The notes beneath the pieces are model-generated. The model searched no databases. It was given only the letters and a program-made list of their open reading frames with translations, and had not been told where the DNA came from. From assembly GCF_014467285.1 (NCBI RefSeq), contig NZ_NKHR01000001.1, forward strand, positions 1-64,000: 64,000 nt of DNA. Reading direction: 5' to 3'. The DNA comes from Xenorhabdus sp014467285. GTDB taxonomy: Bacteria > Pseudomonadota > Gammaproteobacteria > Enterobacterales > Enterobacteriaceae. A program made the translations under genes and the position numbers. Position 1 is the stretch's first letter. Every line of letters begins with the position of its first letter. Of the stretch, positions 36,094-45,799 are shown one piece after another.

Positions 36094-37194
36094 TTATTTA
36101 GTTGTTTCGGTACTCATCTCTGGTAAATCAAATTGATAACGTTCCAGAAAAGCGCTTAAAATATTTTTGAAAAGTTTTTTGGTGTCTTCACCCATTTCTT
36201 TCGGATCGTAGGCCGAGTATTTGCCATGACTAAGCAAGTTTAGTGCACGAGCGTATAATACTTCATCTTCAATTCCATGAATACAGACAGAAAAATCTTT
36301 GAAGCCAAAAAAGGTTGCCGTTTTTTCTAAAATACTACGTAGCATATTGAAATGGTGGGTATAGAGTTGGCCTGATTCTAATGCTTTCTGTAACTCACTA
36401 AGCATGGCAACATGATGAAAAAAAGGTGTGTCATCGGTTGCACGTAAAGTATAGTCATTTGAATCGTTGCGACGATGTAAGAAATAGGCTTTATGCGATG
36501 TTTTCTTCAGTTCGTTACACATTACATTAAAAAATAGGCTATGGTGTGATGAAATCACCGTTTTCACCCGCTGGGTTCCACGTTTTAGCAGTTGTGCTAA
36601 ATCACTTGCAACAGCGATTGCATTATTATCATCCAATGAGGAGATTGGATCATCAATATAAAAATATTTAACCCAGTTGTAAGCTTCTGCACCATCAATA
36701 GTTAATTCACAAATAGCCAGAAAAATACACCAGATGAAAATATTTTCTTCCCCGCGTGATACTTTAATATGACTACTATCACCATTTAAAAAAGTGATTG
36801 TCCATTTTTCATAATCGATTTTGAAGTCAAATTCAGCATACCGCTCCAGATAAGAAAAGATCCTTTCTTCGAGCGCCAGTTCTTTAAACCCATTAAAGAA
36901 ATTGGAGTCTGAGTTGATCTTAAGCACGCGTTCAGTATTGTTGCTTAAATCGTTGTCCCAATAAAATAAGTCCTCGGTATAGGCATTAAAATACAGGGTA
37001 TCTCTATCAACTCCCTTTTTTCGTTTACCGGCGTCTTTAAACTCCATAGAAAGGCGGGTTTTTCCAGTGCCATTGTAAGCGTAAAGCAAAACAAAGTTAG
37101 CACCGCCGTTATTGGTGTCTCGCAAATCGTCGCGCAACCGAGTCACCAATTTTCTCATATTGTTATATTTATTAATTCTGGGTTTGTTGCTCAT
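36094..37194 (-). CDS. RM-embedded ATPase with PrrC/RloA-like anticodon-nuclease signature
   Basis: The 366-residue protein has an ABC-type ATPase domain: Walker A AYNGTGKT (39-46), a signature-like VSRGEEN (145-151), Walker B FYIDDPISSLD (178-188) and an H-loop SSHHS (215-219). The C-terminal third contains R286-x3-E290 and H323 (LLSHGKY), spaced like the R-x3-E...H triad of the PrrC anticodon nuclease (R320, E324, H356). It sits between hsdS and hsdM, overlapping hsdS by 4 bp. PrrC and the RloA/RloC proteins of Campylobacter also sit in hsd loci. Likely role: a guard that cleaves tRNA when phage disables restriction. The ATPase class is well supported; nuclease activity is inferred. Confidence 0.7.
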   Translation of the reverse strand: MSNKPRINKYNNMRKLVTRLRDDLRDTNNGGANFVLLYAYNGTGKTRLSMEFKDAGKRKKGVDRDTLYFNAYTEDLFYWDNDLSNNTERVLKINSDSNFFNGFKELALEERIFSYLERYAEFDFKIDYEKWTITFLNGDSSHIKVSRGEENIFIWCIFLAICELTIDGAEAYNWVKYFYIDDPISSLDDNNAIAVASDLAQLLKRGTQRVKTVISSHHSLFFNVMCNELKKTSHKAYFLHRRNDSNDYTLRATDDTPFFHHVAMLSELQKALESGQLYTHHFNMLRSILEKTATFFGFKDFSVCIHGIEDEVLYARALNLLSHGKYSAYDPKEMGEDTKKLFKNILSAFLERYQFDLPEMSTETTK

Positions 37195-38399
37195 TTTTTC
37201 TCCTCATTAATGGAGGGGAATAATTGCTGCATAAGACCTTTTTTATGATTTTTCAGTGAATCAAGTTTTTGGGTTTGTACTGTGATTAGCTCGTCGATGG
37301 ATGAAAGGCAATCGGCGATTTTTTGTTGTTCTCTCAAATTGGGGATATATAAAATCATTTCTTTTATCTGCCCAACAGAAACTACATTTTTGATTGCTCC
37401 ACCGGCGGACTGAGATAACAGTTTTTCTTGATTATTTGATAATTCTAAAGTTAGTTTTATAAATCTATGGTCTTGTCCTTTATGAACAGTTAATTTTAAA
37501 AGCGCTTGATTAATAATTCCTTTTTTATAATCTTGGGGGATTGTTGCAAATTTCCCCATAGTACCAGAACAACTCATGATTATGTCATTTGGGAGTACTA
37601 AAAATCTTTTCAGTTCATTGTACTTTTCTTCTGTAATGTAATATCTGAAGGAATCAAAATGTTGATGAATAGCATGCGATTGTTCATAAACTGCGTAGCC
37701 ATTTTTGACAAAAATATCTTTTTTGAGAGCGCCTCCAAATGGACCTCTCACAAATTTACAGATTTCACCAAATTGCTGTTCGGACCATTTATCCGCATAT
37801 CGAAATTCAGGAAAACGTAGTTTAGGCACAGTTTCACCTTCAGCCGGAAATAACTGCTGCATCAAGCCTTTTTTATGGTTTTTGAGTGCGTCAAGCTTTT
37901 GGGTTTGTGCAATGATTACTTCGTCAATGGATGAAAGGCAATCAGCAATTTTTTGTTGTTCTTCAAGTTTTGGTACAAATACTTCTATTTTTCCGATGGT
38001 TGTTTTCGATAAACTTGGGATCCCGCCTGCTTCGTTGTGATCGAGCCAATTAATGTTTTGAAATATTGAATAAATAAATTTTGGCAAACAATCCTTGAAA
38101 AAGTGTGTATAGAAGAGTGTATCAACGGTCCAAAATTTTCCAGTAAGAAACAGCGGGTTATTTATCGTTCCTTTTCTTCCAATGCAGGCGCTTTCCCCAT
38201 CATACAAATAATCATTCACTGATAGCATGTAGCCACCAGAACCGTAAACAGGTATATCACCTGTGGATAGATGTTTGTAATCTTTTCCGCTTCCAATCTT
38301 AAGTAGATTGTCCAGTGATTTTTTTGTCCATTTTTCTGCATCCTTAAATTCAGGAAAACGTCTCTCAGGCACAAGTGCTTTTTTTGCTTGCCTACTCAT
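37191..38399 (-). CDS. hsdS: Type I restriction specificity subunit
   Basis: The 402-residue protein has two target recognition domains, each followed by a conserved coiled-coil repeat with EEQQKIADCLSSIDE / REQQKIADCLSSIDE, QTQKLDxLKNHKKGLMQQLFP. The repeats are encoded by 115-bp direct repeats about 85% identical (37218-37332 and 37848-37962). It sets the bipartite sequence recognised by HsdM and HsdR. It overlaps hsdR by 8 bp and the ATPase gene by 4 bp. Confidence 0.93.
   Translation of the reverse strand: MSRQAKKALVPERRFPEFKDAEKWTKKSLDNLLKIGSGKDYKHLSTGDIPVYGSGGYMLSVNDYLYDGESACIGRKGTINNPLFLTGKFWTVDTLFYTHFFKDCLPKFIYSIFQNINWLDHNEAGGIPSLSKTTIGKIEVFVPKLEEQQKIADCLSSIDEVIIAQTQKLDALKNHKKGLMQQLFPAEGETVPKLRFPEFRYADKWSEQQFGEICKFVRGPFGGALKKDIFVKNGYAVYEQSHAIHQHFDSFRYYITEEKYNELKRFLVLPNDIIMSCSGTMGKFATIPQDYKKGIINQALLKLTVHKGQDHRFIKLTLELSNNQEKLLSQSAGGAIKNVVSVGQIKEMILYIPNLREQQKIADCLSSIDELITVQTQKLDSLKNHKKGLMQQLFPSINEEKK
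37218..37962. repeat. Pair of 115-bp direct repeats within hsdS
   Basis: The copies 37218-37332 and 37848-37962 are offset by 630 bp, with about 17 differences by eye. They encode the central and C-terminal conserved regions of HsdS and could recombine with each other or with other hsdS genes to shuffle recognition domains. Confidence 0.8.
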
Positions 38400-41385
38400 A
38401 CGCCGCTAACCCCGAAACCTCTCGCCCTTGGGCTAGTTTTTTTAACATTGGTACTAAATCTTCCATTAGTGCCAGTTCTTTTTGAGTTCTGGCTTTCCAG
38501 CCCAGATCTAACGGAGCTAATAAATCACTCAATTGTTCACCATCAAAAATCATACGGTTCATAATACTATCTACAAAGAATTGCAAGGCTTGATATTCCA
38601 AACCATGTTTGTTAGCTATTTCAGCCAAAGCATTTGCTGATTTGGCATCTTTAAAGGCTTGATAGCCTTCACGAATTTCTTTTTCACTTAATCCCTTATC
38701 CACTTTTAGGCTATTAATATATGCGATGATGTCTTCTCGCTCATCCATCAAATTAGCACTGGAACTGAGCAAGTTGATAAGCTGCTCGCGAGTCATTTTT
38801 TGTTTATCTGTTTTTTGGGTGTATTTGGCGATTAACCCCATGATGTAGTCGTAATCGATCACTGCTGATGCAAAAAGTACAAACTCAAAATCCAGTTGTT
38901 GAACTGTATCGTTTGCATCTTTTCCTTTGTCTTGTCGCGCTCTCAGGCGTTGAGCTGTTTCCAGATATATCCCTTTAAAAGCGCGTAGAGTGTCTTCGGG
39001 CAACAACTGTTCAATGTCTTGGCTTTGTTCTTCACTTAGGTCAGTATATTGATCAAGCTGGGTTTTCAGGCGCTGTACTTCCTTAAACAGGTTAATAAAT
39101 TCTCCACGTGCATTGTCACCTTTAATATTAGCGACTTGCTCAGGTACACAAGGTAATCCCTGAGATCGCATAAATGTATCGAGTTTTTTGAGCGCTTTTT
39201 CCAGTTTGCCAATAACTTTAGGGGCAGGATCAACCAACCAGATTTCTTTGGCACGGTTATTATCTTTGCCAGAAAACAGAGCAATGGCTTCATTTACCGC
39301 ATCTTCCTGACAACGAAAATCCAACACATTGCCATAAGGTTTTGTGTCGTTAAGTACACGATTGGTGCGCGAGAAGGCTTGAATCAAACTGTGATATTTG
39401 AGATTTTTGTCTACATACAGGGTATTAAGGTACTTAGAATCAAAGCCAGTAAGCAGCATATCGACCACAATAACAATGTCGATTTTGTTTTTATGTGGAT
39501 AATCCTGATTGGAATATTGTTGGAATTTAATGCGATCCTGCACATCCTGATAGTACAGATCAAACTCATTAATACTATGGTTGGCTCCGTACTGTTTGTT
39601 GTAGTCGGCAATGATGGTTTTAAGCGCCTGTTTCTTTTCATCCGGATCTTGTTCGTTATCCGCTTTTTCCTGTGGCAAGTCTTCTTGAATTTGTTGTACG
39701 TCTTTGTTGCCTTCTGCCGGAGGTGAAAAGACACAAGCTATGTTCAGCGGTTGATAGCTGTCATCTTCTACCTTTTTTTGTTCTTGTGCTTCTTTAAACA
39801 ATTTGCAGTATTCAATGGCATTATTGATAGACGCAGTCGCTAAGATCGCATTAAATCGGCGTGAATTGGTCGCCGTATCGTGTTTTTTTAATATGGCTTC
39901 GACTACTGCTCGTTGCGATAAGGTATCACTAGCTTTGGGTTTGGTACGACTTTCTGGTTTGAAATAGTCAATGTGGAAGCGCAGCACATTCCTATCATCA
40001 ATGGCGTTAGTTATGGTGTAAGAGTGCAGCTCTTTTTCGAAAATATCTTCCGTAGTTTTATAAGATGCTTCGGTGCCATCTATTTTTTTGTAGATAGCGT
40101 TGTCTTCAAAAATTGGCGTACCGGTAAAACCAAATAACTGGGCATTGGGAAAGAACGTTTTAATAGCTTGGTGGTTGTCTCCAAATTGTGAACGGTGACA
40201 TTCGTCAAAAATAAAGACGATGCGTTTGTCACGTAGAGGTTTTAAGCGTTCTTTATAGGTGAGTTGCCCCTTTTGTCTACTTTTTTTGTTTTGCTTACTA
40301 TTTTCGTCCAGTGCTAAACCTAATTTTTGGATGGTTGTAACAATCACTTTATCGGCATAATCTGCTGATAGCATGCGCTGCACCAATGTTTCGGTATTGG
40401 TGTTTTCTTCTACACAGCCCTCTTGAAATTTATTAAATTCTTCACGGGTTTGGCGATCAAGATCCTTACGGTCGACTACAAATAGGCATTTTTCAATATC
40501 AGGATTGTCTTTGAGTAGTGTAGATGTCTTAAAAGATGTCAGTGTCTTCCCGCTACCTGTGGTGTGCCAGATGTAACCATTACCTCTGTTTTGATGAATA
40601 CAATCGACTATGGCTTTTACCGCATAAATTTGGTACGGGCGCATAATCATCAGCTTTTGTTCACTTACCACTAATACCATGTAGCGGCTGATCATTTGTC
40701 CTAAGGTACATTTGGCTAGGAATTTGTCGGCAAAGTCGTGTAAGTGGACAATTTTGTTATTGTTTTCATCTGCGAGTTGATAGATAGGCAAAAAACGTTC
40801 GTCAGCATTAAAGCCGAAGTGCTGAGTATGGTTATTAGCAAAGTAGTAAGTATTGCATTCATTGCTGACAATAAATAACTGCATAAAACAGAGCAATGTA
40901 TTGGTGTAACCGTTGCCAGGATCATTTTTATAATCAACGATTTGCTGCATAGCACGGCGCGGGCTGATATGGAGTGTTTTCAGCTCAATTTGCACTACGG
41001 GTACACCGTTGATAAGTATCATTACGTCATAACGGTGGTAGCTATTATCGGTATTGATGCGCAGTTGATTGATAACTTCGAATTCGTTTTTACACCAATC
41101 TTTGATGTTAACCAAAGTGTATTGTAGTGGTGTGCCATCCTCCCGAATAAAGGTATTACGTTCACGCAAGGTTTTGGCTGCGGTGAACACCTCTGCATTG
41201 ACAATCTCATCGCGTAAGCGGGCAAATTCCGAATCGGTCAGCTCAACTCTGTTGAGCGCTTCGAATTTTTTACGAAAATTCTGCTCAAGAGACTCACGAT
41301 CACGGATATCACGGCGATAGGTATATTTAAGTTCGGATAATTTTTGGATTAATTTTTGTTCGATTTGATTTTCTTTTAGTGTCAT
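38392..41385 (-). CDS. hsdR: Type I restriction endonuclease subunit
   Basis: I take the ATG at 41385 (997 residues, MTLKENQIEQKL); an upstream ATG at 41433 would add 16 untypical residues. The protein has a PD-(D/E)xK nuclease (YDVMILINGVPVVQIELK, Asp120, Glu134, Lys136), Walker A TTGSGKT (about 275-281), DECH helicase motif (394-397), motif III GFTGTP and motif VI QAFSRTNR. It translocates and cuts unmethylated DNA with HsdM and HsdS. First gene of the operon. All catalytic motifs look intact. Confidence 0.95.
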   Translation of the reverse strand: MTLKENQIEQKLIQKLSELKYTYRRDIRDRESLEQNFRKKFEALNRVELTDSEFARLRDEIVNAEVFTAAKTLRERNTFIREDGTPLQYTLVNIKDWCKNEFEVINQLRINTDNSYHRYDVMILINGVPVVQIELKTLHISPRRAMQQIVDYKNDPGNGYTNTLLCFMQLFIVSNECNTYYFANNHTQHFGFNADERFLPIYQLADENNNKIVHLHDFADKFLAKCTLGQMISRYMVLVVSEQKLMIMRPYQIYAVKAIVDCIHQNRGNGYIWHTTGSGKTLTSFKTSTLLKDNPDIEKCLFVVDRKDLDRQTREEFNKFQEGCVEENTNTETLVQRMLSADYADKVIVTTIQKLGLALDENSKQNKKSRQKGQLTYKERLKPLRDKRIVFIFDECHRSQFGDNHQAIKTFFPNAQLFGFTGTPIFEDNAIYKKIDGTEASYKTTEDIFEKELHSYTITNAIDDRNVLRFHIDYFKPESRTKPKASDTLSQRAVVEAILKKHDTATNSRRFNAILATASINNAIEYCKLFKEAQEQKKVEDDSYQPLNIACVFSPPAEGNKDVQQIQEDLPQEKADNEQDPDEKKQALKTIIADYNKQYGANHSINEFDLYYQDVQDRIKFQQYSNQDYPHKNKIDIVIVVDMLLTGFDSKYLNTLYVDKNLKYHSLIQAFSRTNRVLNDTKPYGNVLDFRCQEDAVNEAIALFSGKDNNRAKEIWLVDPAPKVIGKLEKALKKLDTFMRSQGLPCVPEQVANIKGDNARGEFINLFKEVQRLKTQLDQYTDLSEEQSQDIEQLLPEDTLRAFKGIYLETAQRLRARQDKGKDANDTVQQLDFEFVLFASAVIDYDYIMGLIAKYTQKTDKQKMTREQLINLLSSSANLMDEREDIIAYINSLKVDKGLSEKEIREGYQAFKDAKSANALAEIANKHGLEYQALQFFVDSIMNRMIFDGEQLSDLLAPLDLGWKARTQKELALMEDLVPMLKKLAQGREVSGLAAYE

Positions 41386-41433
41386 TTGAGACGCTCTTTT
41401 TATACAACCAAAAGACCTTGTAGCGCTAGCCAT

Positions 41434-42697
41434 TGCAAGCGGTACATTATCGTTGATTTGATCGAGAATACTAGGGCTGTTTGCCTTCTGTGCGCAATAA
41501 CGTACTCAGTCCGATTAGCAATTACACAATTATAATGTTAGTACGAGTATGCTGATGTCATTTTGTTAGAGTTTGTACTATTGATAGGAAGTGTTTAGTT
41601 TTGGTAAAAGCTTTCACTAACTCATTGATAATTAATTCACTATAAAACTTCTTATCTATCCTATGATTCTTATTTTTCTGCTAACTGGCTGTTTTTTCCT
41701 AGTATTGTTATAGCGTGAATCGTATTAGTAATTATTTATGCCAGAAAATACTTGAACAAGAAATCTACAACTCACATCAATACCGTAAAGAATGGTGATG
41801 AGATAAATTACTATTAAAGGTAAACAGCACCTGTTTTAGTAAGTAATAATCCGATTAAACAGCAATACCTGTATATCTTATTTTGGATGAAGAATAACAT
41901 GGGTAACAACGGCATCTTAAGACTCATAAGAATCAATCACTCTATAGATATTTTGAGTATTGCATTCACGATAGTTTGTTACATCTAATTTATCCCGTTC
42001 AGGTGATATTTGGCAATAAGTTGGCAAAAATTGACTTTTTTATCAAATTCTTTTGTTCGTAAATACGATTAAATATCACTTAAATAATATTTAATAGTTT
42101 CCGTATGCTCAATTTAAATATCAGGCATTTTTTCCTAATCATTTATTAATTCACCGAGCTGCCAACAATTGATCACGTGAATATAGTATTCCTGAATCTT
42201 TATCTTTTTGAGACATTGCCAATAGTTTCAGTAATGCAATTGCAATGTTAATAAATTAATAGATCCCAATGATTGCCAGTATAAAAAGAGAGCCAGAATA
42301 CCACAACAAGGGCATGAACACTTGAATCTGTTGGATGGCTCGGCGAGCAGGGCGTTGATGGTGATAGGGTTTGCTTTGAATACCTGACTGAATTTATTGA
42401 AAAAACAATATTTTTCCAATTCAAAAATATTCGACATAAAACTATTTCAATCTGGTAATATTCGGAGCAAAATAAGGTGCGCTGTTATCATTTATAAAAT
42501 AGTAATAAAAAATGACATATTGTCATTGTTTCGGCTTTCAATTTGGGCTTACTGCGTTTATTATGCGCGCTTCGTAATTTCAACCGGCGCCACTGGCTTT
42601 GAGCTTTAGCGGAGAAATGATGCTTCCTGCTAGCTAACACAGTCTTTTCCCGTGGCGGTTCTATCTGCATTATTCCAAGGGATAGATGATAGCATAA
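41434..42697. other. Long AT-rich gap between hsdR and potA
   Basis: About 1.26 kb with only short frames (69, 70 and 60 codons between 42228 and 42670), which lack ribosome binding sites and known sequence. It must hold the hsd promoter at its left and the potA promoter at its right end. No IS ends or repeats were recognised. It likely marks the joint between the defence insertion and the core pot operon. Confidence 0.5.
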
Positions 42698-43813
42698 ATG
42701 ACTGAGAATACCTCTCTGACACCACTTGTTGAATTGAAAGCCTTAAGTAAGGGCTTCGACGACAAACAAGTTATTTCACAGCTCGATCTGACAATCAATG
42801 ATGGCGAGTTCCTGACCATTCTTGGGCCATCCGGTTGTGGCAAAACCACAGTACTCCGTCTGATTGCCGGGCTGGAAGATGCGGACTGCGGCAAGATTTT
42901 ACTGGAAGGGCTGGATATTACCGATATCCCGGCCGAGCACCGTCACGTTAATACGGTCTTCCAAAGTTATGCCCTGTTCCCCCATATGACCGTATTTGAA
43001 AACGTCGCTTTTGGCCTTCGAATGCAGAAAACACCGGAAAAAGAGATTGCTCCGCGTGTTGAGGAAGCATTGCGCATGGTTCAGCTTGAAGAGTTTGCCC
43101 AGCGTAAACCCGCTCAGCTTTCCGGTGGTCAGCAGCAGCGTGTGGCAATTGCCCGTGCGGTTGTGAATAAACCCAAGGTCTTGCTGTTGGATGAATCACT
43201 GTCCGCACTCGATTACAAATTGCGCAAACAGATGCAAAATGAGCTGAAAGCGCTTCAGCGCAAGCTCGGTATTACCTTTATCTTCGTTACCCATGATCAG
43301 GAAGAAGCGCTGGTCATGTCAGACCGTATCGTGGTGATGCGTGACGGACGGATCGAACAGGATGGTTCTCCGCGTGAGATTTATGAAGAGCCGAAAAACC
43401 TGTTTGTTGCCCGTTTTATCGGCGAAATCAATATCTTTGATGCCGAAGTGTTGCATCGTATTGATGAACAACGGATACGCACCAATGTCGAAGGCCACGA
43501 ATGTGATATTTTCACCGCACTGCCAGTGACGGTCGGGCAAACGCTGAAAGTGTTGCTGCGCCCGGAAGATCTGCGTGTGGAAGAGATCAATAACGGTGAG
43601 CAAGTATCGGGTTTGATTGGTTATGTCCGTGAACGTAACTACAAGGGCATGACGCTGGATTCTGTGGTCGAAATGGAAAATGGTAAAATGGTTATGGTGA
43701 GCGAATTCTTTAATGAAGACGATCCTGATGTTGACCATTCCCTGAACCAGAAGATTGCCGTCACTTGGGTAGAAAGCTGGGAGGTTGTGCTGGTCGATGA
43801 AGAAGACGCGTAA
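42698..43813 (+). CDS. potA: Spermidine/putrescine ABC transporter ATPase
   Basis: The 371-residue protein (E. coli 378) has Walker A GPSGCGKT (about residue 45), signature LSGGQQQRVAIARA, Walker B LLLDESLSALD and H-loop VTHDQEEA, followed by a TOBE regulatory domain (LLRPEDLRVEEIN). It drives polyamine uptake with PotB, PotC and PotD. Many stretches are near-identical to E. coli. Its stop lies inside potB. Confidence 0.95.
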   Translation: MTENTSLTPLVELKALSKGFDDKQVISQLDLTINDGEFLTILGPSGCGKTTVLRLIAGLEDADCGKILLEGLDITDIPAEHRHVNTVFQSYALFPHMTVFENVAFGLRMQKTPEKEIAPRVEEALRMVQLEEFAQRKPAQLSGGQQQRVAIARAVVNKPKVLLLDESLSALDYKLRKQMQNELKALQRKLGITFIFVTHDQEEALVMSDRIVVMRDGRIEQDGSPREIYEEPKNLFVARFIGEINIFDAEVLHRIDEQRIRTNVEGHECDIFTALPVTVGQTLKVLLRPEDLRVEEINNGEQVSGLIGYVRERNYKGMTLDSVVEMENGKMVMVSEFFNEDDPDVDHSLNQKIAVTWVESWEVVLVDEEDA

Positions 43814-44657
43814 ACTATTCCAGAATGTCGTCATTACGGGCGTGGTATCGTGGTTGATGCTGTTCGTCTTTCTGCCGAACCTGATGATCATCGGAACCAG
43901 CTTCCTCACCCGTGATGATGCCAATCTGGTACAGATGGTATTTTCACTGGATAACTACACCCGGTTGTTCGATCCGCTGTATGCCGAAGTGTTGCTACAT
44001 TCGCTGAATATGGCAATTGTGGCGACGTTGTGCTGTCTGGTGATTGGTTATCCGTTCGCTTTTTTTCTGGCACGAATGCCGAAGAAACTGCGTCCGCTCA
44101 TGCTGTTTTTGCTGATTGTACCGTTCTGGACGAACTCGTTAATCCGTATTTATGGCTTGAAGATGTTCCTCAGTACCCGTGGCTATTTGAATGATTTTCT
44201 GCTGTGGGTGGGGATTATCGATAAGCCGCTGCGCATTATGTATACCCCTGAAGCGGTTGTGTTGGGGCTGGTTTATATCTTGCTGCCGTTTATGGTGATG
44301 CCGCTCTATTCCAGCATTGAGAAGCTGGATAATTCCTGTCTGGAAGCGGCGCGCGATTTAGGGGCGGGTAAGTTACAGACCTTTATCCGCATTATCGTAC
44401 CACTGACGATGCCGGGGATTATTGCGGGTTGTCTGCTGGTACTGCTGCCTGCGATGGGGCTGTTCTACGTGGCTGACTTGATGGGCGGGGCGAAAAATTT
44501 GCTGATCGGTAACGTGATTAAGAGCCAGTTTCTCAATATCCGCGATTGGCCGTTTGGGGCGGCGACCAGCATCTGTCTGACGCTGGTGATGGGGCTGATG
44601 TTGTTGGTTTACTATCGGGCGGCTAAGCTGCTGAACAAGAAGGTAGAACTGGAATGA
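43797..44657 (+). CDS. potB: Spermidine/putrescine ABC transporter permease
   Basis: I take the ATG at 43797 (286 residues), which gives the MKKTRKLFQNVVI start seen in E. coli PotB (MKNTSKFQNVVI) and a 17-bp overlap with potA. Six hydrophobic helices and the ABC-permease EAA loop (LEAARDLGAGKLQTFIRIIVPLTMPGI) are visible. It forms the inner-membrane channel with PotC. Confidence 0.95.
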   Translation: MKKTRKLFQNVVITGVVSWLMLFVFLPNLMIIGTSFLTRDDANLVQMVFSLDNYTRLFDPLYAEVLLHSLNMAIVATLCCLVIGYPFAFFLARMPKKLRPLMLFLLIVPFWTNSLIRIYGLKMFLSTRGYLNDFLLWVGIIDKPLRIMYTPEAVVLGLVYILLPFMVMPLYSSIEKLDNSCLEAARDLGAGKLQTFIRIIVPLTMPGIIAGCLLVLLPAMGLFYVADLMGGAKNLLIGNVIKSQFLNIRDWPFGAATSICLTLVMGLMLLVYYRAAKLLNKKVELE

Positions 44658-45433
44658 TCGGACGCCTGTTGCGCGGTGGCTTCATGACCATCGTTTATGC
44701 TTACCTGTATATCCCGATTATTATTCTGCTGGTAAGTTCGTTTAACCAGTCACGCTTTGGCATTAACTGGCAGGGTTTTACCACTGAGTGGTATAGCCTG
44801 CTGTTCTCCAATGACAGCCTGCTACAAGCGGCAGGCCACTCCCTGACGATGGCGGTAGCATCCGCCACGTTTGCCACGCTGATTGGTTCCCTGACTGCGG
44901 TTGCCCTGTATCGTTACTCGTTCCGTGGCAAAAAGTTTGTTGGCGGTATGTTGTTTGTCGTGATGATGTCACCGGATATCGTGATGGCGATTTCATTACT
45001 GGTGCTGTTTATGCTGCTCGGCATCTCACTTGGATTCTGGTCACTGCTGTTTTCGCACATCACTTTCTGCCTGCCGTTTGTGGTTGTGACGGTTTATTCC
45101 CGCCTGAAAGATTTCGATGTCAAAATGCTGGAGGCGGCGCGCGATTTGGGGGCAGGTGAACTGACTATCCTGCGTAAAATTATCCTGCCATTGGCGATGC
45201 CGGCAGTGATGGCAAGTTGGTTACTGAGCTTTACCTTGTCGATGGATGATGTGGTCGTTTCCTCATTTGTAACAGGGCCAAGTTATGAAATCCTGCCACT
45301 GAAGATCTATTCCATGGTCAAAGTCGGGGTTTCGCCGGAAGTTAACGCATTAGCAACGATTTTGTTAATTATGTCGTTGGTTCTGGTATTGATTAGCCAA
45401 TTTGTGATGCGTGATCGCACCAGTAAATCCTAA
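44654..45433 (+). CDS. potC: Spermidine/putrescine ABC transporter permease
   Basis: The 259-residue protein (E. coli 264) has six hydrophobic helices and the EAA loop LEAARDLGAGELTILRKIILPLAMPAV. It overlaps potB by 4 bp and is followed by a strong terminator, so the potABC transcript ends here. Confidence 0.95.
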   Translation: MIGRLLRGGFMTIVYAYLYIPIIILLVSSFNQSRFGINWQGFTTEWYSLLFSNDSLLQAAGHSLTMAVASATFATLIGSLTAVALYRYSFRGKKFVGGMLFVVMMSPDIVMAISLLVLFMLLGISLGFWSLLFSHITFCLPFVVVTVYSRLKDFDVKMLEAARDLGAGELTILRKIILPLAMPAVMASWLLSFTLSMDDVVVSSFVTGPSYEILPLKIYSMVKVGVSPEVNALATILLIMSLVLVLISQFVMRDRTSKS

Positions 45434-45445
45434 GCTTCTCTATGC

Positions 45446-45480
45446 AGCGTGGTTGCAGGTTGGCCACGCTTTTCTTATTT
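45446..45480 (+). terminator. Rho-independent terminator after potC
   Basis: AGCGTGG pairs with CCACGCT over an 11-nt loop, followed by TTTTCTTATTTTTT. It separates potABC from potD. Confidence 0.85.
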
Positions 45481-45609
45481 TTTGTCCCTGTTTTCCCCCT
45501 TGCCCCATAGTTAAGCAATTTGAATAAACGTCAATAAGGGTTAACCTCTGGCCGTTTTTACTGTTAATTCAACTCATTCTGGATCGTCATAAACTTTCAC
45601 TCCGTTATT

Positions 45610-45669
45610 TTGTGTGTAATATGCGCTCGATTATAATATCGTACAATTAATTCTTACAAATCGTACAAT
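45610..45669 (+). promoter_or_regulatory. Putative potD promoter with repeated TCGTACAAT
   Basis: TATAAT at 45632-45637 has TTGTGT 16 bp upstream. TCGTACAAT appears twice just after it, at about 45638-45647 and 45661-45669 (one turn-of-helix multiple apart), a possible regulator site. The potD ATG lies 130 bp downstream. Confidence 0.4.
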
Positions 45670-45799
45670 GCGTAATCCTATAAGCTAACAAGCGGCTTTA
45701 CCCTATAAAATGCGGCTTTTATAATAGCTTTTTTTGGGGGGTAGGTTCATGTTGAACCTATATACGATACTAACGCACTGACTGCGTGGAAAGCATGAC

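Noticed and set aside
42228..42670. Short frames of 60-70 codons before potA
   Set aside because: No ribosome binding sites, overlapping each other on opposite strands, and no recognisable family.
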